This document shows positions 9,011 through 18,820 of a DNA stretch of 64,000 nucleotides, piece by piece. Within the stretch, counting starts at the first letter, position 1; every line of letters starts with the position of its first letter. The stretch lies in assembly GCF_000422465.1 (NCBI RefSeq), contig NZ_KE383845.1:46241-110240 (forward strand), in the 5' to 3' direction. The notes beneath the pieces were generated by a model. It made no database searches. It saw nothing but the letters and a program-made list of their open reading frames with translations, and was not told the DNA's origin. The DNA is from Paenibacillus harenae DSM 16969. Lineage in GTDB: Bacteria; Bacillota; Bacilli; Paenibacillales; Paenibacillaceae. The translations under genes and the position numbers were made by a program.

Positions 9011-10877
9011 TTTGCGAAGCTAATTTTTCACCGATCGAGAGGGGCCTAAAGTCTTCGACTGAGGCCTCTCTTATTTTTTTGACCGAGCCAAAATGCTTCA
9101 GCAGCAGCTTCCGCCGCTTCTCGCCGATGCCGGGAATCGAATCGAGCTTCGACTCGACCATCGACTTGCCGCGCTGCTCGCGGTGGAACGTAATGGCGAA
9201 CCGGTGAACCTCGTCCTGAATGCGCTGAAGCAAATAAAACTCCTGGCTGTCGCGCGGCAGCGGCACAATCTCTGCAGGATCTCCCGTCATCAGTTGCGCC
9301 GTCTTATGCTTCGCATCCTTGACCAAGCCGCATACGGGGATAAACAGCCCCAGCTCGTTCTCCAATACGTCAAGCGCAGCCGAGATTTGTCCCTTGCCTC
9401 CGTCGACGACGATGAGATCGGGCGGAGTTAAATTTTCCTTAAGCACCCTCTCATAGCGCCTTCTTATCACCTCGCGCATCGTATCGTAATCGTCGGGCCC
9501 CTGTACCGTTTTGACCTTGAATTTGCGGTATTCCTTCCGGTCCGGCTTGCCGTCCGTGAAGACGACCATCGCGGATACCGGGTTCGTCCCTTGAATGTTC
9601 GAGTTATCGAACGCCTCGATGCGGCGCACTTCCTCAAGGCCCAGCCAGCCGGCTAACGACTCCGATGCCTTAACGCTTCGCTCTTCGTCCCGCTCGATCA
9701 AACGGAACTTCTCCTCCAGCATGACCTTCGCGTTATCGGTTGCCATCGTCACAACCTCGCTCTTGCGCCCTCTCTGCGGCATCAGCACCTTCACCTTCAA
9801 CCAGCTGTGCAGCGAAGCGATCACTTCGTCAGCTCTCGAGGCGGCCGGCTCCTCCACTTCGGCTTCGATTTCGGTTTCCGGCTTCTCCAGCTCCGGCGGC
9901 AGCGGCAGCAAGATCTGCTTCGGCAGCGCCGGATTATCGCTGTAATATTGGGTCACGAACGTCATGAAATCATCGTATTCCTCCCCGTAATAGGGGAAGG
10001 TCGAGGCTCGGCGTTCGATCAGCTTTCCTTTGCGCATATACAGAATTTGAACGCACATCCAGCCTTTGTCTACCGCATAGCCGAAGATGTCGCGGTCAAG
10101 CGCATCCGACATCGTAATCTTCTGCTTCTCCATCACTTCGTCAATGGCGACAAGCTGGTCGCGAAGCTCCTTGGCCCGCTCGAATTCGAGCTGCTCGGCC
10201 GCCTCCTCCATCTTGCGCTGGAGCTCGGCCTTCACAACGTCCTGGCCGCCGTTCAGGAACCGGGTAATTTCCTGCGTCATCCGGTCATACTCCGATTGCT
10301 CCACCTCAAACTCGCAGGGCGCAATACATTGCCCGATATGATAATAAAGACACACCTTATCCGGCAAAGTCTTGCATTTGCGGAGCGGATACAAACGGTC
10401 CAGCAGCTTCTTCGTCTGCTGCGCCGCATATGCATTCGGGTACGGGCCGAAATATTTGCCCTTGTCCTTGACGATGCGCCTTGTAATTTCCAGCTTCGGG
10501 TGCTTCTCGTTCGTAATTTTAATATAAGGAAAGGTTTTGTCGTCCTTCAGCAGGACGTTGTAGCGCGGGTGATGCTGCTTAATCAGATTGCACTCAAGAA
10601 TGAGCGCCTCCATGTTGCTCGACGTGACTATAAATTCAAAATCGCGTATTTCCGAAACGAGACGCTGCGTTTTCCCGTTGTGGCTGCCGTTAAAATAAGA
10701 CCGTACCCGGTTCTTGAGCACCTTCGCCTTGCCGACGTAAATAATAACGCCGTCGCCGTTCTTCATCAAATAACAGCCCGGTTGATCCGGGAGCAAAGCT
10801 AATTTGTTCCGTATCGTCTCTTTTGCTTCCGCAAGCCGCTTCTCGGCCTGCCGCTGATCCGTATGCTGCTCTTCCAT
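8979..10877 (-). CDS. uvrC: UvrABC system protein C (excinuclease)
   Basis: UvrC makes the two incisions around DNA damage in nucleotide excision repair. The N-terminal GIY-YIG nuclease domain shows [22 protein letters not shown] motif for UvrB contact is near the middle, an RNase H-like nuclease follows (VVDGGKGQ) and C-terminal helix-hairpin-helix motifs ([10 protein letters not shown]) finish the protein. The ATG for MEEQHTDQ is preferred because GGAGG lies eight bases upstream. A longer frame adds 56 unlikely residues. The product is 632 residues, of normal length apart from an insertion near residue 340-370. Confidence 0.95.
   Translation of the reverse strand: MEEQHTDQRQAEKRLAEAKETIRNKLALLPDQPGCYLMKNGDGVIIYVGKAKVLKNRVRSYFNGSHNGKTQRLVSEIRDFEFIVTSSNMEALILECNLIKQHHPRYNVLLKDDKTFPYIKITNEKHPKLEITRRIVKDKGKYFGPYPNAYAAQQTKKLLDRLYPLRKCKTLPDKVCLYYHIGQCIAPCEFEVEQSEYDRMTQEITRFLNGGQDVVKAELQRKMEEAAEQLEFERAKELRDQLVAIDEVMEKQKITMSDALDRDIFGYAVDKGWMCVQILYMRKGKLIERRASTFPYYGEEYDDFMTFVTQYYSDNPALPKQILLPLPPELEKPETEIEAEVEEPAASRADEVIASLHSWLKVKVLMPQRGRKSEVVTMATDNAKVMLEEKFRLIERDEERSVKASESLAGWLGLEEVRRIEAFDNSNIQGTNPVSAMVVFTDGKPDRKEYRKFKVKTVQGPDDYDTMREVIRRRYERVLKENLTPPDLIVVDGGKGQISAALDVLENELGLFIPVCGLVKDAKHKTAQLMTGDPAEIVPLPRDSQEFYLLQRIQDEVHRFAITFHREQRGKSMVESKLDSIPGIGEKRRKLLLKHFGSVKKIREASVEDFRPLSIGEKLASQIIAALKEEPS
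9037..9080 (+). terminator. CPBP-gene terminator inside uvrC
   Basis: GAGAGGGGCCT (9037-9047) pairs with GAGGCCTCTC (9061-9070) with one bulge, followed by TTATTTTTTT. The element serves the rightward CPBP transcript but is written inside the 3' coding part of uvrC. Confidence 0.7.
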
Positions 10878-10964
10878 GCTCTCGCCTCCGACTGCCGTGT
10901 CATACTGATCACATTTTAGCATAGATGAACGATATTTTGTCTTACAATTGTCACCGGTAATTGC

Positions 10965-10994
10965 TTTACAACTGTTCGGAAGATTGGGTATACT
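10965..10994 (+). promoter_or_regulatory. Promoter of the YqzM-like gene
   Basis: TTTACA (10965-10970) and TATACT (10989-10994) are separated by 18 bases. They lie about 50 bases ahead of the small membrane peptide gene. Confidence 0.6.
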
Positions 10995-11047
10995 AATTTC
11001 ACGGCTGTAATTGAAGCAATCGGGATTTTTCAAGGAGGACGTCAACG

Positions 11048-11194
11048 ATGGAGCACGTAAGAGATCCGCGCGAGCATATTAACGAAGAACCTCGCCACGA
11101 CCTGATGGATGTTGTTTTCGGCTTTGGCGGCATGCTCGGTTTTATGACCGTTATTTTCGCCGTGGCTGTTATTGTCAAATTCATCATCTCGTAA
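11048..11194 (+). CDS. Small single-pass membrane protein, YqzM-like
   Basis: This 48-residue product has a charged N-terminal half ([14 protein letters not shown]) and one hydrophobic segment (about residues 20-46, [20 protein letters not shown]). The gene is well supported: AAGGAGG sits nine bases before the ATG, a promoter lies upstream and a strong hairpin terminator follows. Length and layout recall the YqzM family of Bacillales, whose function is unknown. That assignment is from memory of the pattern and uncertain. Confidence 0.75.
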   Translation: MEHVRDPREHINEEPRHDLMDVVFGFGGMLGFMTVIFAVAVIVKFIIS

Positions 11195-11200
11195 TGAAAT

Positions 11201-11224
11201 GGAGCAGCGCGCTGCTCCTTTTTG
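11201..11224 (+). terminator. Terminator of the YqzM-like gene
   Basis: GGAGCAGC / GCTGCTCC form a near loop-free stem followed by TTTTTTG. Confidence 0.8.
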
Positions 11225-11240
11225 TTTGGAACGCGAAAGT

Positions 11241-11278
11241 TCCATGCCCCGGGCACTTCCCGGGCATGGAGCTTTTTT
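11241..11278 (+). terminator. Second strong hairpin, possible terminator
   Basis: TCCATGCCCCGGG pairs with CCCGGGCATGGA with one bulged C, then GCTTTTTT. It lies between the YqzM-like gene and the convergent yezD-like gene and may stop read-through from either side. Confidence 0.6.
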
Positions 11279-11296
11279 GATGCGGCGGAACAATAG

Positions 11297-11536
11297 CTAT
11301 TGTATGAAACGAAGCACTTCCCCTGAAGGCTGATAATCGCGCTGCTCCGCCTCCTTCTGCGGTCCGGACGGGTTGTTCTTCTGGGAGGGTCCGTCGTACC
11401 GCGTTCTTTCCGTCCGGTCGATCTGAACGATCCGTCCGTCATGCACGGTAATCGTAACTTGACCATACTGCAGTCCGCTCACCTGATCCGCGATTCGCTC
11501 CAGCCATTGCTGATCCACTTCTAACGGTTTTGCCAT
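11297..11536 (-). CDS. YezD family protein (DUF2292)
   Basis: This is a 79-residue protein. Its core LQYGQVTITVHDGRIVQIDR is the signature of the short DUF2292/YezD family, which is often found beside sulfur-assimilation genes. The ATG of MAKPLEVDQQ is chosen because GGAGGGG precedes it. The C-terminal third is polar and probably disordered. It is the last gene of the leftward sulfate uptake cluster. The biochemical role is unknown. Confidence 0.8.
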   Translation of the reverse strand: MAKPLEVDQQWLERIADQVSGLQYGQVTITVHDGRIVQIDRTERTRYDGPSQKNNPSGPQKEAEQRDYQPSGEVLRFIQ

Positions 11537-11569
11537 TCGAAACCCCTCCATGAAATAAAATTGAATGAA

Positions 11570-12454
11570 TTAAGAATTGTCTTCTATCGGCCGCTGCCGG
11601 CTCGACTTCCATTCCACCATGCTCTTCACGATCAGCGTCACGACAGCCAGCATAACGAGTAGTGACGCGACTGCGAACGAAGCTGAAAATTGGTACTCAT
11701 TGTACAAAATTTCAATATGCAGCGGCAGCGTATTCGTTTCTCCGCGAATATGGCCGGATACGACGGATACGGCGCCAAACTCGCCCATCGCTCTGGCATT
11801 GCACAGGATGGCGCCGTATAATAAACCCCATTTGATATTCGGAATCGTTACCCGCCAGAAGATCTGCCACCCTTTGGCTCCGAGGCTTGCCGCCGCTTCC
11901 TCCTCCTGAACGCCCTGCGCTTGCATGAGCGGAATCAGCTCTCGGGCGACAAACGGAACCGTGACGAAGACCGTCGCCAAGACGATGCCGGGTACCGCAA
12001 ATATAATTTGGATGCCTCTCTCGTCAAGCCAAGGGCCCAGCAAGCCCTGTGCGCCGAAGAGCAGCACATAGATGAGGCCTGAAATGACGGGCGATACGGC
12101 AAACGGTAAATCAACGAGCGTAATTACCAGGTTTTTGCCGCGGAAACGGAACTTACTGATCACCCAGGCAGCCACGATCCCGAAGATCGTATTGATCGGG
12201 ACGGCGATGACGGCAACTAGCAGCGTCAGCTTTAATGCCGATAAAGCGTCGGGCTCCGTTATGGAATCGAAATAGACGCCGGCCCCCTTCTTGAAGGCTT
12301 CGACGAATACGGAAACGAGCGGCAGCAGGACGACGAATCCGAGAAAGATAAACGCGATGCCGATGAGGATCCACCTGACAGGGCCTGATTCCGTAATATG
12401 CTGCGGCCGCCTCGAGGCTTCCTCCGACGTGTGTACCGTTATGGCTCCGGCCAT
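11570..12454 (-). CDS. cysW: Sulfate ABC transporter permease CysW
   Basis: This is one of two membrane subunits of a sulfate/thiosulfate importer, 294 residues with about six helices. The cytoplasmic EAA loop reads [23 protein letters not shown], the site that contacts the ATPase. The [21 protein letters not shown] segment is typical for CysW. AAGGGGGG precedes the ATG. It lies 15 bases after cysT. No ATPase gene (cysA) follows within the window. Confidence 0.92.
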   Translation of the reverse strand: MAGAITVHTSEEASRRPQHITESGPVRWILIGIAFIFLGFVVLLPLVSVFVEAFKKGAGVYFDSITEPDALSALKLTLLVAVIAVPINTIFGIVAAWVISKFRFRGKNLVITLVDLPFAVSPVISGLIYVLLFGAQGLLGPWLDERGIQIIFAVPGIVLATVFVTVPFVARELIPLMQAQGVQEEEAAASLGAKGWQIFWRVTIPNIKWGLLYGAILCNARAMGEFGAVSVVSGHIRGETNTLPLHIEILYNEYQFSASFAVASLLVMLAVVTLIVKSMVEWKSSRQRPIEDNS

Positions 12455-12469
12455 TGTCCATCCCCCCTT

Positions 12470-13309
12470 TTATTCTGAAACGGTACGCCGGTTCATTCGC
12501 CACTGCAGCAAATTAATGACAAGCAGCATCAGGAAGGATACGACGAGCATGACAAGCGCGATCGCTGTAGCTCCCGCGTAATCGTATTGCTCCAGTTTCG
12601 TTATAATGAGCAGCGGCGTTATTTCGGTCTTCAGCGGCATATTGCCGGAGATGAAGACGACCGAGCCGTATTCGCCGATGCCTCTTGCGAAAGCGAGCGC
12701 GAACCCGGTTAACAGCGCCGGCAGGAGCTCGGGCAGGATCACCTTCCGGAACGTCCGAAGCCTGTAAGCCCCCAGCATGACCGCAGCTTCTTCCGTTTCC
12801 TTCTCCATATCCTGCAGCACGGGCTGTACGGTACGAACGACGAACGGCAAACCGATAAAAATAAGCGCGATCGTAATGCCGATCGGAGAATAGGCGACCT
12901 TGACGCCAAGCGGCTCTAACAGCGAGCCAATCCATCCGTTCGGCGCATAGATCGCGGTTAACGCGATGCCGGCAACCGCCGTCGGCAGGGCAAACGGCAA
13001 ATCCACCAGGCTGTCGATCAGTTTTTTGCCCGGAAAACGGTACCTTACGAGCACCCATGCCACGACGAGGCCAAACACCGCATTAACCAGACCAGCACAG
13101 AAGGCCGTCATGAAGGTGACCCGATAAGACGCGAGCACCCTCGCGCCCGTTACCGTATCCCAGAATTCAGTCCAGCTGAGCTCTGCCGTCCGATAGAAAA
13201 CGGTGGCCAGCGGGATCAATACGACGGTGCTTAAATAAAACAAGGTGAAGCCCAGTGACAGTCCAAAACCCGGCAGAACATTGCGATTACGGGGCTTGGA
13301 ACCTTTCAT
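12470..13309 (-). CDS. cysT: Sulfate ABC transporter permease CysT
   Basis: This is the second membrane subunit of the sulfate importer, 279 residues with six predicted helices. The EAA motif reads [23 protein letters not shown], and [19 protein letters not shown] is the conserved CysT/CysU segment. GGAG lies ten bases before the ATG. The gene sits between the binding protein and cysW in one leftward operon. Confidence 0.92.
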   Translation of the reverse strand: MKGSKPRNRNVLPGFGLSLGFTLFYLSTVVLIPLATVFYRTAELSWTEFWDTVTGARVLASYRVTFMTAFCAGLVNAVFGLVVAWVLVRYRFPGKKLIDSLVDLPFALPTAVAGIALTAIYAPNGWIGSLLEPLGVKVAYSPIGITIALIFIGLPFVVRTVQPVLQDMEKETEEAAVMLGAYRLRTFRKVILPELLPALLTGFALAFARGIGEYGSVVFISGNMPLKTEITPLLIITKLEQYDYAGATAIALVMLVVSFLMLLVINLLQWRMNRRTVSE

Positions 13310-13339
13310 GTGAAGTCAGCTCCAATCTTCCTCATGGCG

Positions 13340-14449
13340 TTACGAGCCCGGTGAATAAATTTGGTCAAAAATGCCCCCGTCGGCAAAATGCTTCGTCTGC
13401 GCTTCCTTCCATCCGTCAAAATCCTGATCGATCGTTAGCAGCTCAAGTGATTGGAATTGCCCGGCATATTTCGCTGCAACCGTCTCGGAAATCGGACGGT
13501 AATAGTTTTTTGCAGCGATTTCCTGTCCTTCTTCCGTGTACAAAAATTGCAGGTATGCTTCTGCCGCTTCGCGTGTTCCGCGTTCGTCTGCAACTTTATC
13601 TACAACCGCTACCGGTGGCTCCGCAAGTATGCTTAGAGACGGATAAACGATTTCGAATTTATCAGGACCAAGCTCATTGATCGACAGGAAGGCTTCATTC
13701 TCCCAAGCGAGCAGGACGTCGCCGATCCCGCGTTCAACGAAGGTCGTTGTAGCACCGCGAGCACCTGAATCGAGCACCGGAACATGCTTGAATAACTCGG
13801 CAACAAACTCCTGCGCTTTTGCTTCGTCGCCGCCATTCTGCTTGAGGGCGTAACCCCATGCGGCAAGATAGTTCCAACGCGCTCCGCCCGACGTTTTCGG
13901 ATTCGGCGTAATAACCTCAACTTTATCCTTAATCAAATCGTTCCAATCTTTAATGCCCTTCGGATTTCCTTTGCGAACGAGAAATACGATGGTCGATGTA
14001 TACGGCGAGCTGTTATGCTCGAATTTCGACTGCCAATCCGCATCGATCAGCCCCGGTTCAGCTATCGCATCTATATCGTAGCCCAGCGCCAACGTAACGA
14101 CATCGGCTTTCAACCCGTCAATGACGGCGCGGGCCTGCTTGCCCGAACCGCCATGCGATTGCTTAACCGTAACCTCTTGGCCCGTCTCCGCTTTCCAATG
14201 CTTGGCGAAAGATTCGTTAAATTCAACGTACAGCTCGCGAGTTGGATCATAGGATACGTTCAACAGTTCAACCGGCGGCTTGGGCTTTCCGCCCGCCGGC
14301 ACTTCCGTTGCCGCCGAATTCGTCACGTCAGCTGGCTGATTTGTATGATTATTTTCTGAATTGCCGCCTCCTTGGCCGCAAGCTGCGAGTACAAGAACTA
14401 ATGCAATAAGGATAACAAATGGACGAACGAGAGTAAGCTTATTCAACAT
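13340..14449 (-). CDS. sbp: Sulfate-binding lipoprotein
   Basis: This extracellular sulfate receptor delivers its ligand to CysT/CysW. It begins with a lipoprotein signal (hydrophobic stretch, then LAACGQGG, lipidation at that Cys). Motifs of the prokaryotic sulfate-binding family include [44 protein letters not shown] and [22 protein letters not shown] choose the ATG of [10 protein letters not shown] because AAGGGGTG sits six bases upstream. The product is 369 residues. Confidence 0.93.
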   Translation of the reverse strand: MLNKLTLVRPFVILIALVLVLAACGQGGGNSENNHTNQPADVTNSAATEVPAGGKPKPPVELLNVSYDPTRELYVEFNESFAKHWKAETGQEVTVKQSHGGSGKQARAVIDGLKADVVTLALGYDIDAIAEPGLIDADWQSKFEHNSSPYTSTIVFLVRKGNPKGIKDWNDLIKDKVEVITPNPKTSGGARWNYLAAWGYALKQNGGDEAKAQEFVAELFKHVPVLDSGARGATTTFVERGIGDVLLAWENEAFLSINELGPDKFEIVYPSLSILAEPPVAVVDKVADERGTREAAEAYLQFLYTEEGQEIAAKNYYRPISETVAAKYAGQFQSLELLTIDQDFDGWKEAQTKHFADGGIFDQIYSPGS

Positions 14450-14591
14450 TCCATACACCCCTTAATTGATATGACAGGCTCGTAGAAACGCGAGTCAGAT
14501 ATCTCAAACGTTCTACCGTCAAATAGGTGTTTACTCCGGTTCGTCCGGTCGTTAAACCATTATTCCTACCTGTTTAGTTGATTATGGATGA

Positions 14592-14621
14592 ATATTACCA
14601 GCGCACTCCATTAGCTGTCAA
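14592..14621 (-). promoter_or_regulatory. Promoter of the sulfate uptake operon
   Basis: Leftward TTGACA (14616-14621), 18 bases, TAATAT (14592-14597). This leaves a 5' leader of about 130 bases with small possible stems (CCGG/CCGG, CTCG/CGAG). I searched it for an S-box SAM riboswitch and saw none. A trans-acting sulfur regulator is likely but not identified. Confidence 0.65.
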
Positions 14622-14740
14622 TACTTAATTTCAAAAACTAATCAATCTTATAAAGTTTACTTATAAGTGAAGTGTAAATAACGCCCCTCGAGTTATACCC
14701 AGCAACGTACGCAGCAACACCATACCACCGCTCGTTCTCG

Positions 14741-14807
14741 CTATACTGGATTTTGTACAGCCTCGGACACGAGTATTCACATTTGAAATTGGACAGAATC
14801 CAGCATA
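14741..14807. repeat. Imperfect inverted repeat
   Basis: TATACTGGATTTTGTAC (14741-14757) is nearly the reverse complement of 14791-14807. The two enclose about 33 bases. The repeat lies in the 460-base gap between sbp and dnaI, where I find no gene. It could be a dispersed intergenic repeat. Confidence 0.4.
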
Positions 14808-14811
14808 TAAG

Positions 14812-14843
14812 TTGAATGGGGTTACAATTGAATGGGGTTACAA
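14812..14843. repeat. Perfect tandem 16-base duplication
   Basis: TTGAATGGGGTTACAA occurs twice in direct succession (14812-14827 and 14828-14843). It looks like a recent slippage duplication next to the dnaI terminator. Confidence 0.9.
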
Positions 14844-14896
14844 TAAATAAAAAAAAGCCTCAGCCGCCTCATCCTTCTTGCAGGAATCAGCTGGCT
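14844..14896 (-). terminator. Terminator of dnaB-dnaI
   Basis: Leftward, an imperfect stem (outer GCC/GGC, inner AGC/GCT and TCCT/AGGA) is followed by eight T residues a few bases after the dnaI stop codon. Confidence 0.6.
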
Positions 14897-14915
14897 AAAG
14901 CTTTACATCTATCCA

Positions 14916-15872
14916 TTATTTCCGTCCGCGCTTATTCTCGCCCGCGACCATCACAACCTCCACATACGGCCTTATGCGGTCCATGATCCGCTGGCCCTTA
15001 TGCAGCTCGTCGCCGTCCTTGCTAGTGAAGCTGAAATGACGCTCCAGCGCATCCAGCTCATAATTGGACGTATAGAAGGTCGGCTTCCGCTGCATCCGAT
15101 AATTAAGAATGGCGCCCAGGACATGATCGCGCACCCACGGATTTAAATTCTCCGCTCCCATATCGTCGAAAATAAGGAGATCCGTCTCCTTCATCATCTC
15201 GACCGTATCCTTCAGCTTGCCCGGCTCGTGCATGAGCGACTTCAGATCCTCGACAAAGTCCGGCATATAGACGATAACGCCGGAGTAACCGGCCTTCGCC
15301 AGCTCTTGCAGCATGTAACACATCAAGAAGGTTTTGCCCGTCCCGAAGCGGCCGGCAAGATACAGCCCCTCCTCCTGCAGGCCATGCTCCTTCGTCCGGT
15401 CAATGTAGCGCAGCACCTGACCGACAGCCTTCGCCCGCTCCAGATCATTCGTCAGAATTTCATCGGAGGAATACCCTCTCTGAAGCGCCTTCTCGTCGAC
15501 ATAGAAGCTGCGAATCCGGCTGCGGACATGGTCTTCCTTCTGTCTGGCCGTAAATTTCTTACAAGCGACCTTCCGGTCGTAGAGCTGAGGATAGCCGTTC
15601 ACCGTATCGCAGCTGAGCATCGTGTAATGCCCCTCGAAATCATTCGGACAATTGTCCAGCCCGGGGCAATTGGAACAGCTTTTAAATTCCTTAACGTATT
15701 GGTATACGCGATTCAGATTGATCTTAATCGTATGCTCGTCCAGCTCCGGATGCTTCGCCCTAAGCTTCTCCACCAGAGGATCAGCGAGCAGCTCCGTCAG
15801 CTTCTGCTCCGCCTGCTCCGTAATGGCCCGGCCAGTCGGCCAAGTCTTCAACATTTCGCCCAATGACTCCAT
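14916..15872 (-). CDS. dnaI: Primosomal helicase loader DnaI
   Basis: DnaI is an AAA+ ATPase that loads the replicative helicase at the origin and during restart. The N-terminal part carries a cysteine/histidine zinc site (CSNCPGLDNC). The C-terminal AAA+ domain shows Walker A GRFGTGKTF and Walker B LLIFDDMG, then the arginine-bearing RIRPYVEVV near the end. ATG for MESLGEML is chosen because GGTGAG lies upstream. A TTG 21 bases earlier has no ribosome site. The product is 318 residues. It follows dnaB with a short gap. Confidence 0.92.
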   Translation of the reverse strand: MESLGEMLKTWPTGRAITEQAEQKLTELLADPLVEKLRAKHPELDEHTIKINLNRVYQYVKEFKSCSNCPGLDNCPNDFEGHYTMLSCDTVNGYPQLYDRKVACKKFTARQKEDHVRSRIRSFYVDEKALQRGYSSDEILTNDLERAKAVGQVLRYIDRTKEHGLQEEGLYLAGRFGTGKTFLMCYMLQELAKAGYSGVIVYMPDFVEDLKSLMHEPGKLKDTVEMMKETDLLIFDDMGAENLNPWVRDHVLGAILNYRMQRKPTFYTSNYELDALERHFSFTSKDGDELHKGQRIMDRIRPYVEVVMVAGENKRGRK

Positions 15873-15893
15873 CGTCTGCTCACCCCGCTCCAA

Positions 15894-17423
15894 TTATTTG
15901 CCATCCAGCTTGCGCGCCAGCTTCCGAAGCTCCTCAAGCTCATCGGCCGATACGGCCGAGCCGGCTTGGCCGTCCTGCACGATCGGAATCGCGGGCTTGC
16001 GCGAGGCGCCGCGATTGCCTGTCCGGCTGCCGCCCTTGCCTGCGTAAGCGCCTCCTCCGGCCCCGCCGTAGCTTGCGGCCGCATCCTTGCGCCTTTCTTT
16101 CTCCTGCTCCACCTGCGCTTGCTCTCTTACGTACTGGACCGCTTTCTCGAATGTATCGATTTGCTTCACCAGCATATTGGAAGCCACGGCATCGAGGAAC
16201 GTCTTCGTTACCCGCTGCGCCTCGTTCGCCCCGATCACATAATGAATAAGAACATTAATGACAGGCGCCGCGAGCTTATAATTCAAATCAATCCGCTCAA
16301 ATGCGCGCTCGATCCAATCCGGCACCGCGCCGGGAAAGAACCGCTGAAGGAACCGGGTATGCGGCTCATTGCGCATCAGCATGTTATATTGCTGAATATC
16401 GCAGCGTCCCAGCAGCTGATTCGGCACCTGCAGAAAATCTTGCTCCAGAACCTCGTATTCTTCCGTCATTTCATCGGATTCCTCAGGTTCGCCGCGGGTG
16501 AACTGCGTTCTGGCCAGCGTCCGCTGGCGATCGCCTTCGCGCTTCTTATCCTGCCTGTACAGCTGATTGGCTCTTAGCTGCAGCTCATCAACATTTAAGC
16601 CGCCGCCTTCGCTGAAGATGCCGTCTTCATCGAGAAGCCGGCATAGATCCGCGACGGTTAAGCTGTACTTATACGCGACATAATTGACCTGCGCCATCTG
16701 CTCCTCGTCGCTGCGCAGCCGCTCCACATAACGCCGGTTCGCCGAGTTGCGGGGAAAACGCAAAATAATCTCGCCGTATGGAATGGCCGCCGTCGCAAGC
16801 GTCTGCCGTTCCGCCGATTGCCTCGAAGGCGCAACCTCCGTTAACGCCTGCTCCAGCTCATCGTCTACCGATTGCATGTTCAGCTTAAACAATTCGTAGA
16901 AAGGCACCGAAATATTTTCTTTCGTCATCTCGGCATCCGCCAGCTCGTCCGGTTCGTTCGCGCCAAAGGATTCCCGGAGCGATATAACCGCATATTTGCC
17001 GATCTTATCGCGCAGCAGCATGGTTAAATGCATATTGCGGAAAAATTCTGCCGGCGACAGCGGCTCGGCCAGCTCGTATTCGTAGATAACGTCCGCTTGG
17101 TCAGACAAGCCGAGCCGCGATGTCTGCAGCAGGCCGACGGCTTCCAGCTTCGATGCCTGCTCGATTAAATGCCTGCGGCCGCGTTCGTTCATTTCCAGCC
17201 CCAATCCTAAAAACAGCCTCCTCTGAGGCTCCAAGGACGAATAACCGGAACGCCCCTCCGCGATGCCATGGTACAGCTGCTGATAAAAGGCGACCGCAAA
17301 AGCGCCAATCATCGGCTGATAGATTAGCGACAGCATCTTATAATCGAGACTGCTAAGCGAAAAATCACGAAATATGTAATATCGGTGGTGTTCCGTGTAT
17401 TGCAAAATATTATGGATGCGCAT
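15894..17423 (-). CDS. dnaB: Replication initiation and membrane attachment protein DnaB
   Basis: This is the Bacillales-specific primosome protein that works with DnaD and DnaI at oriC and PriA sites. It is not the helicase. The 509-residue protein has the N-terminal winged-helix DnaB/DnaD-like region (LSSLDYKMLSLIYQPMIGAF) and the DnaB_2 domain in the last third (NYKLAAPVINVLIHYVIG...AQRVTKTFLD). A glycine- and serine-rich linker precedes a short helical tail. GGAG lies eight bases before the ATG. It pairs with dnaI downstream. Confidence 0.92.
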   Translation of the reverse strand: MRIHNILQYTEHHRYYIFRDFSLSSLDYKMLSLIYQPMIGAFAVAFYQQLYHGIAEGRSGYSSLEPQRRLFLGLGLEMNERGRRHLIEQASKLEAVGLLQTSRLGLSDQADVIYEYELAEPLSPAEFFRNMHLTMLLRDKIGKYAVISLRESFGANEPDELADAEMTKENISVPFYELFKLNMQSVDDELEQALTEVAPSRQSAERQTLATAAIPYGEIILRFPRNSANRRYVERLRSDEEQMAQVNYVAYKYSLTVADLCRLLDEDGIFSEGGGLNVDELQLRANQLYRQDKKREGDRQRTLARTQFTRGEPEESDEMTEEYEVLEQDFLQVPNQLLGRCDIQQYNMLMRNEPHTRFLQRFFPGAVPDWIERAFERIDLNYKLAAPVINVLIHYVIGANEAQRVTKTFLDAVASNMLVKQIDTFEKAVQYVREQAQVEQEKERRKDAAASYGGAGGGAYAGKGGSRTGNRGASRKPAIPIVQDGQAGSAVSADELEELRKLARKLDGK

Positions 17424-17496
17424 TGCATCTACTCCATCCCCTGCATTCTTTCATTCTATTATTCTAGCATAAAAAGACCTTTGAGGGTCGGGTCGA

Positions 17497-17529
17497 AAAA
17501 TAGAAAAATCCCCCGAATGAGGGATTTCC
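17497..17529 (-). terminator. Terminator of the yuiB-like gene
   Basis: Leftward AAATCCC / GGGGGATTT stem with a short TCATTC loop, then TTTCTATTTTT. Confidence 0.75.
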
Positions 17530-17545
17530 GTTAAACTTGCGAAAG

Positions 17546-17836
17546 CTAGAACATTTTGTAGCCGCCCTTGCGAAGCGTCTGAATCGCCCAGCCGCTTATG
17601 TATGCGCCGACCAATGCGCCGATAACCGGAATGTAATCTACGATCGTATAATGGGCAAAGTTTTCTATCGTCGCTGTTGCCGACTTATCCCATGGCGCCC
17701 AAATGCCAAGCGGTATAAGAACGAGTATGAATAAATAGATCGGAAACCACGTTGTTTTTAACAGCATATTCAATATAAAGCCGATGCCGAACATCATGAC
17801 CATAAACAGCACCGTCGCTATCATTAACTGAAGCAT
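17546..17836 (-). CDS. yuiB: YuiB-like small membrane protein
   Basis: This 96-residue protein has three hydrophobic segments and ends TLRKGGYKMF, very close to the end of Bacillus YuiB as I recall it. The middle FGIGFILNMLLKTTW segment also fits. The ATG of MLQLMIATVL is chosen, with AAGGGGAAG upstream. The family is uncharacterised. In Bacillus it neighbours yumB/yumC, relatives of which are found near 25-28 kb here. Confidence 0.8.
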   Translation of the reverse strand: MLQLMIATVLFMVMMFGIGFILNMLLKTTWFPIYLFILVLIPLGIWAPWDKSATATIENFAHYTIVDYIPVIGALVGAYISGWAIQTLRKGGYKMF

Positions 17837-17928
17837 CCAAACTTCCCCTTTCAGATTCTCGTTTTTAAGTTTAATGAAAGGCGTCGGGGAAGTCAATTAG
17901 CGGAGGACAAATGTCACAAGACCGCCAT

Positions 17929-17958
17929 TTGCTCCCATCCGCCACATTACGATACAAT
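17929..17958 (+). promoter_or_regulatory. Possible hemQ promoter
   Basis: TTGCTC (17929-17934), 18 bases, TACAAT (17953-17958), about 40 bases before the hemQ start. Confidence 0.5.
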
Positions 17959-18000
17959 AGTTGCAGCATCAAATAGGAGCTTGAAAGGAGCATTTATCCA

Positions 18001-18747
18001 ATGAGTGAAGCAGCACAAACGCTGGAAGGCTGGTACGCGCTGCATGATTTCCGCAGCATCGACTGGACCGCTTGGCGCTTAGCCGACGAGGCCGAACGCA
18101 GCCGCGCCCTGGACGAGCTGCAAACTTTTTTGCAGCAGTGGGCAGAGGATGAAGAACGGAAGCAAGGAAGCACGGCGGTATATTCCATCGTCGGGCAGAA
18201 GGCCGATTTCGTATTCATGTTTTTGCGCGAATCGCTGGAGGAGCTGAACGCGGTCGAGACGGCATTCAACAAAACGACGTTCTCCAGCTTCACTTATCCG
18301 GTACATTCATACGTAAGCATCGTGGAGCTTAGCAACTACATGGCGCAGCCGGGCACCGATCCGATGCAAAATCCGGATATCCTCGCAAGATTGAAGCCGA
18401 CGCTGCCTAAAGCGAATCACATCTGCTTCTATCCGATGAACAAACGTCGCGAGGGCGGCGACAACTGGTACATGCTTGGCATGGACGAGCGCCGCGCGCT
18501 GATGCGCAGCCACGGCATGATCGGCCGCCAGTACGCGGGCAAGGTGAAACAAATCATTACCGGCTCCGTGGGTTTCGACAACTGGGAATGGGGCGTAACG
18601 CTGTTCGCGGACGATGCGCTTCAATTCAAGAAGCTGATCTATGAAATGCGCTTTGACGAGGTTAGCGCCCGTTATGCGGATTTCGGTGATTTCTACGTCG
18701 GCAATTTTCTTGATGGCGCCAAGTTTAGCGAGTTTCTGAAGATTTAG
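18001..18747 (+). CDS. hemQ: Coproheme decarboxylase HemQ (chlorite-dismutase family)
   Basis: HemQ converts iron-coproporphyrin III to heme b, the last step of the coproporphyrin-dependent pathway of Gram-positive bacteria. The 248-residue protein has the family pattern. The catalytic tyrosine is Tyr144 and the conserved lysine Lys148 (CFYPMNKRR). The proximal heme ligand is His171 in [23 protein letters not shown] precedes the ATG. No other heme genes adjoin it. The product feeds the heme proteins encoded elsewhere in the window (SdhC, CtaA). Confidence 0.93.
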   Translation: MSEAAQTLEGWYALHDFRSIDWTAWRLADEAERSRALDELQTFLQQWAEDEERKQGSTAVYSIVGQKADFVFMFLRESLEELNAVETAFNKTTFSSFTYPVHSYVSIVELSNYMAQPGTDPMQNPDILARLKPTLPKANHICFYPMNKRREGGDNWYMLGMDERRALMRSHGMIGRQYAGKVKQIITGSVGFDNWEWGVTLFADDALQFKKLIYEMRFDEVSARYADFGDFYVGNFLDGAKFSEFLKI

Positions 18748-18820
18748 TATTTTATTGCGGAGAGCGGACGGAGGAAGCGGCCGCCGCTCCCCCATCCAGC
18801 TTGAGTATTCCGTTAACTCC

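Noticed and set aside
9807-10802. A long rightward open frame inside uvrC
   Set aside because: uvrC on the other strand shows all domain motifs. The antisense frame has no ribosome site or recognisable motif.
14450-14590. SAM (S-box) riboswitch ahead of the sulfate operon
   Set aside because: The leader has none of the conserved S-box blocks. Only small stems are present.
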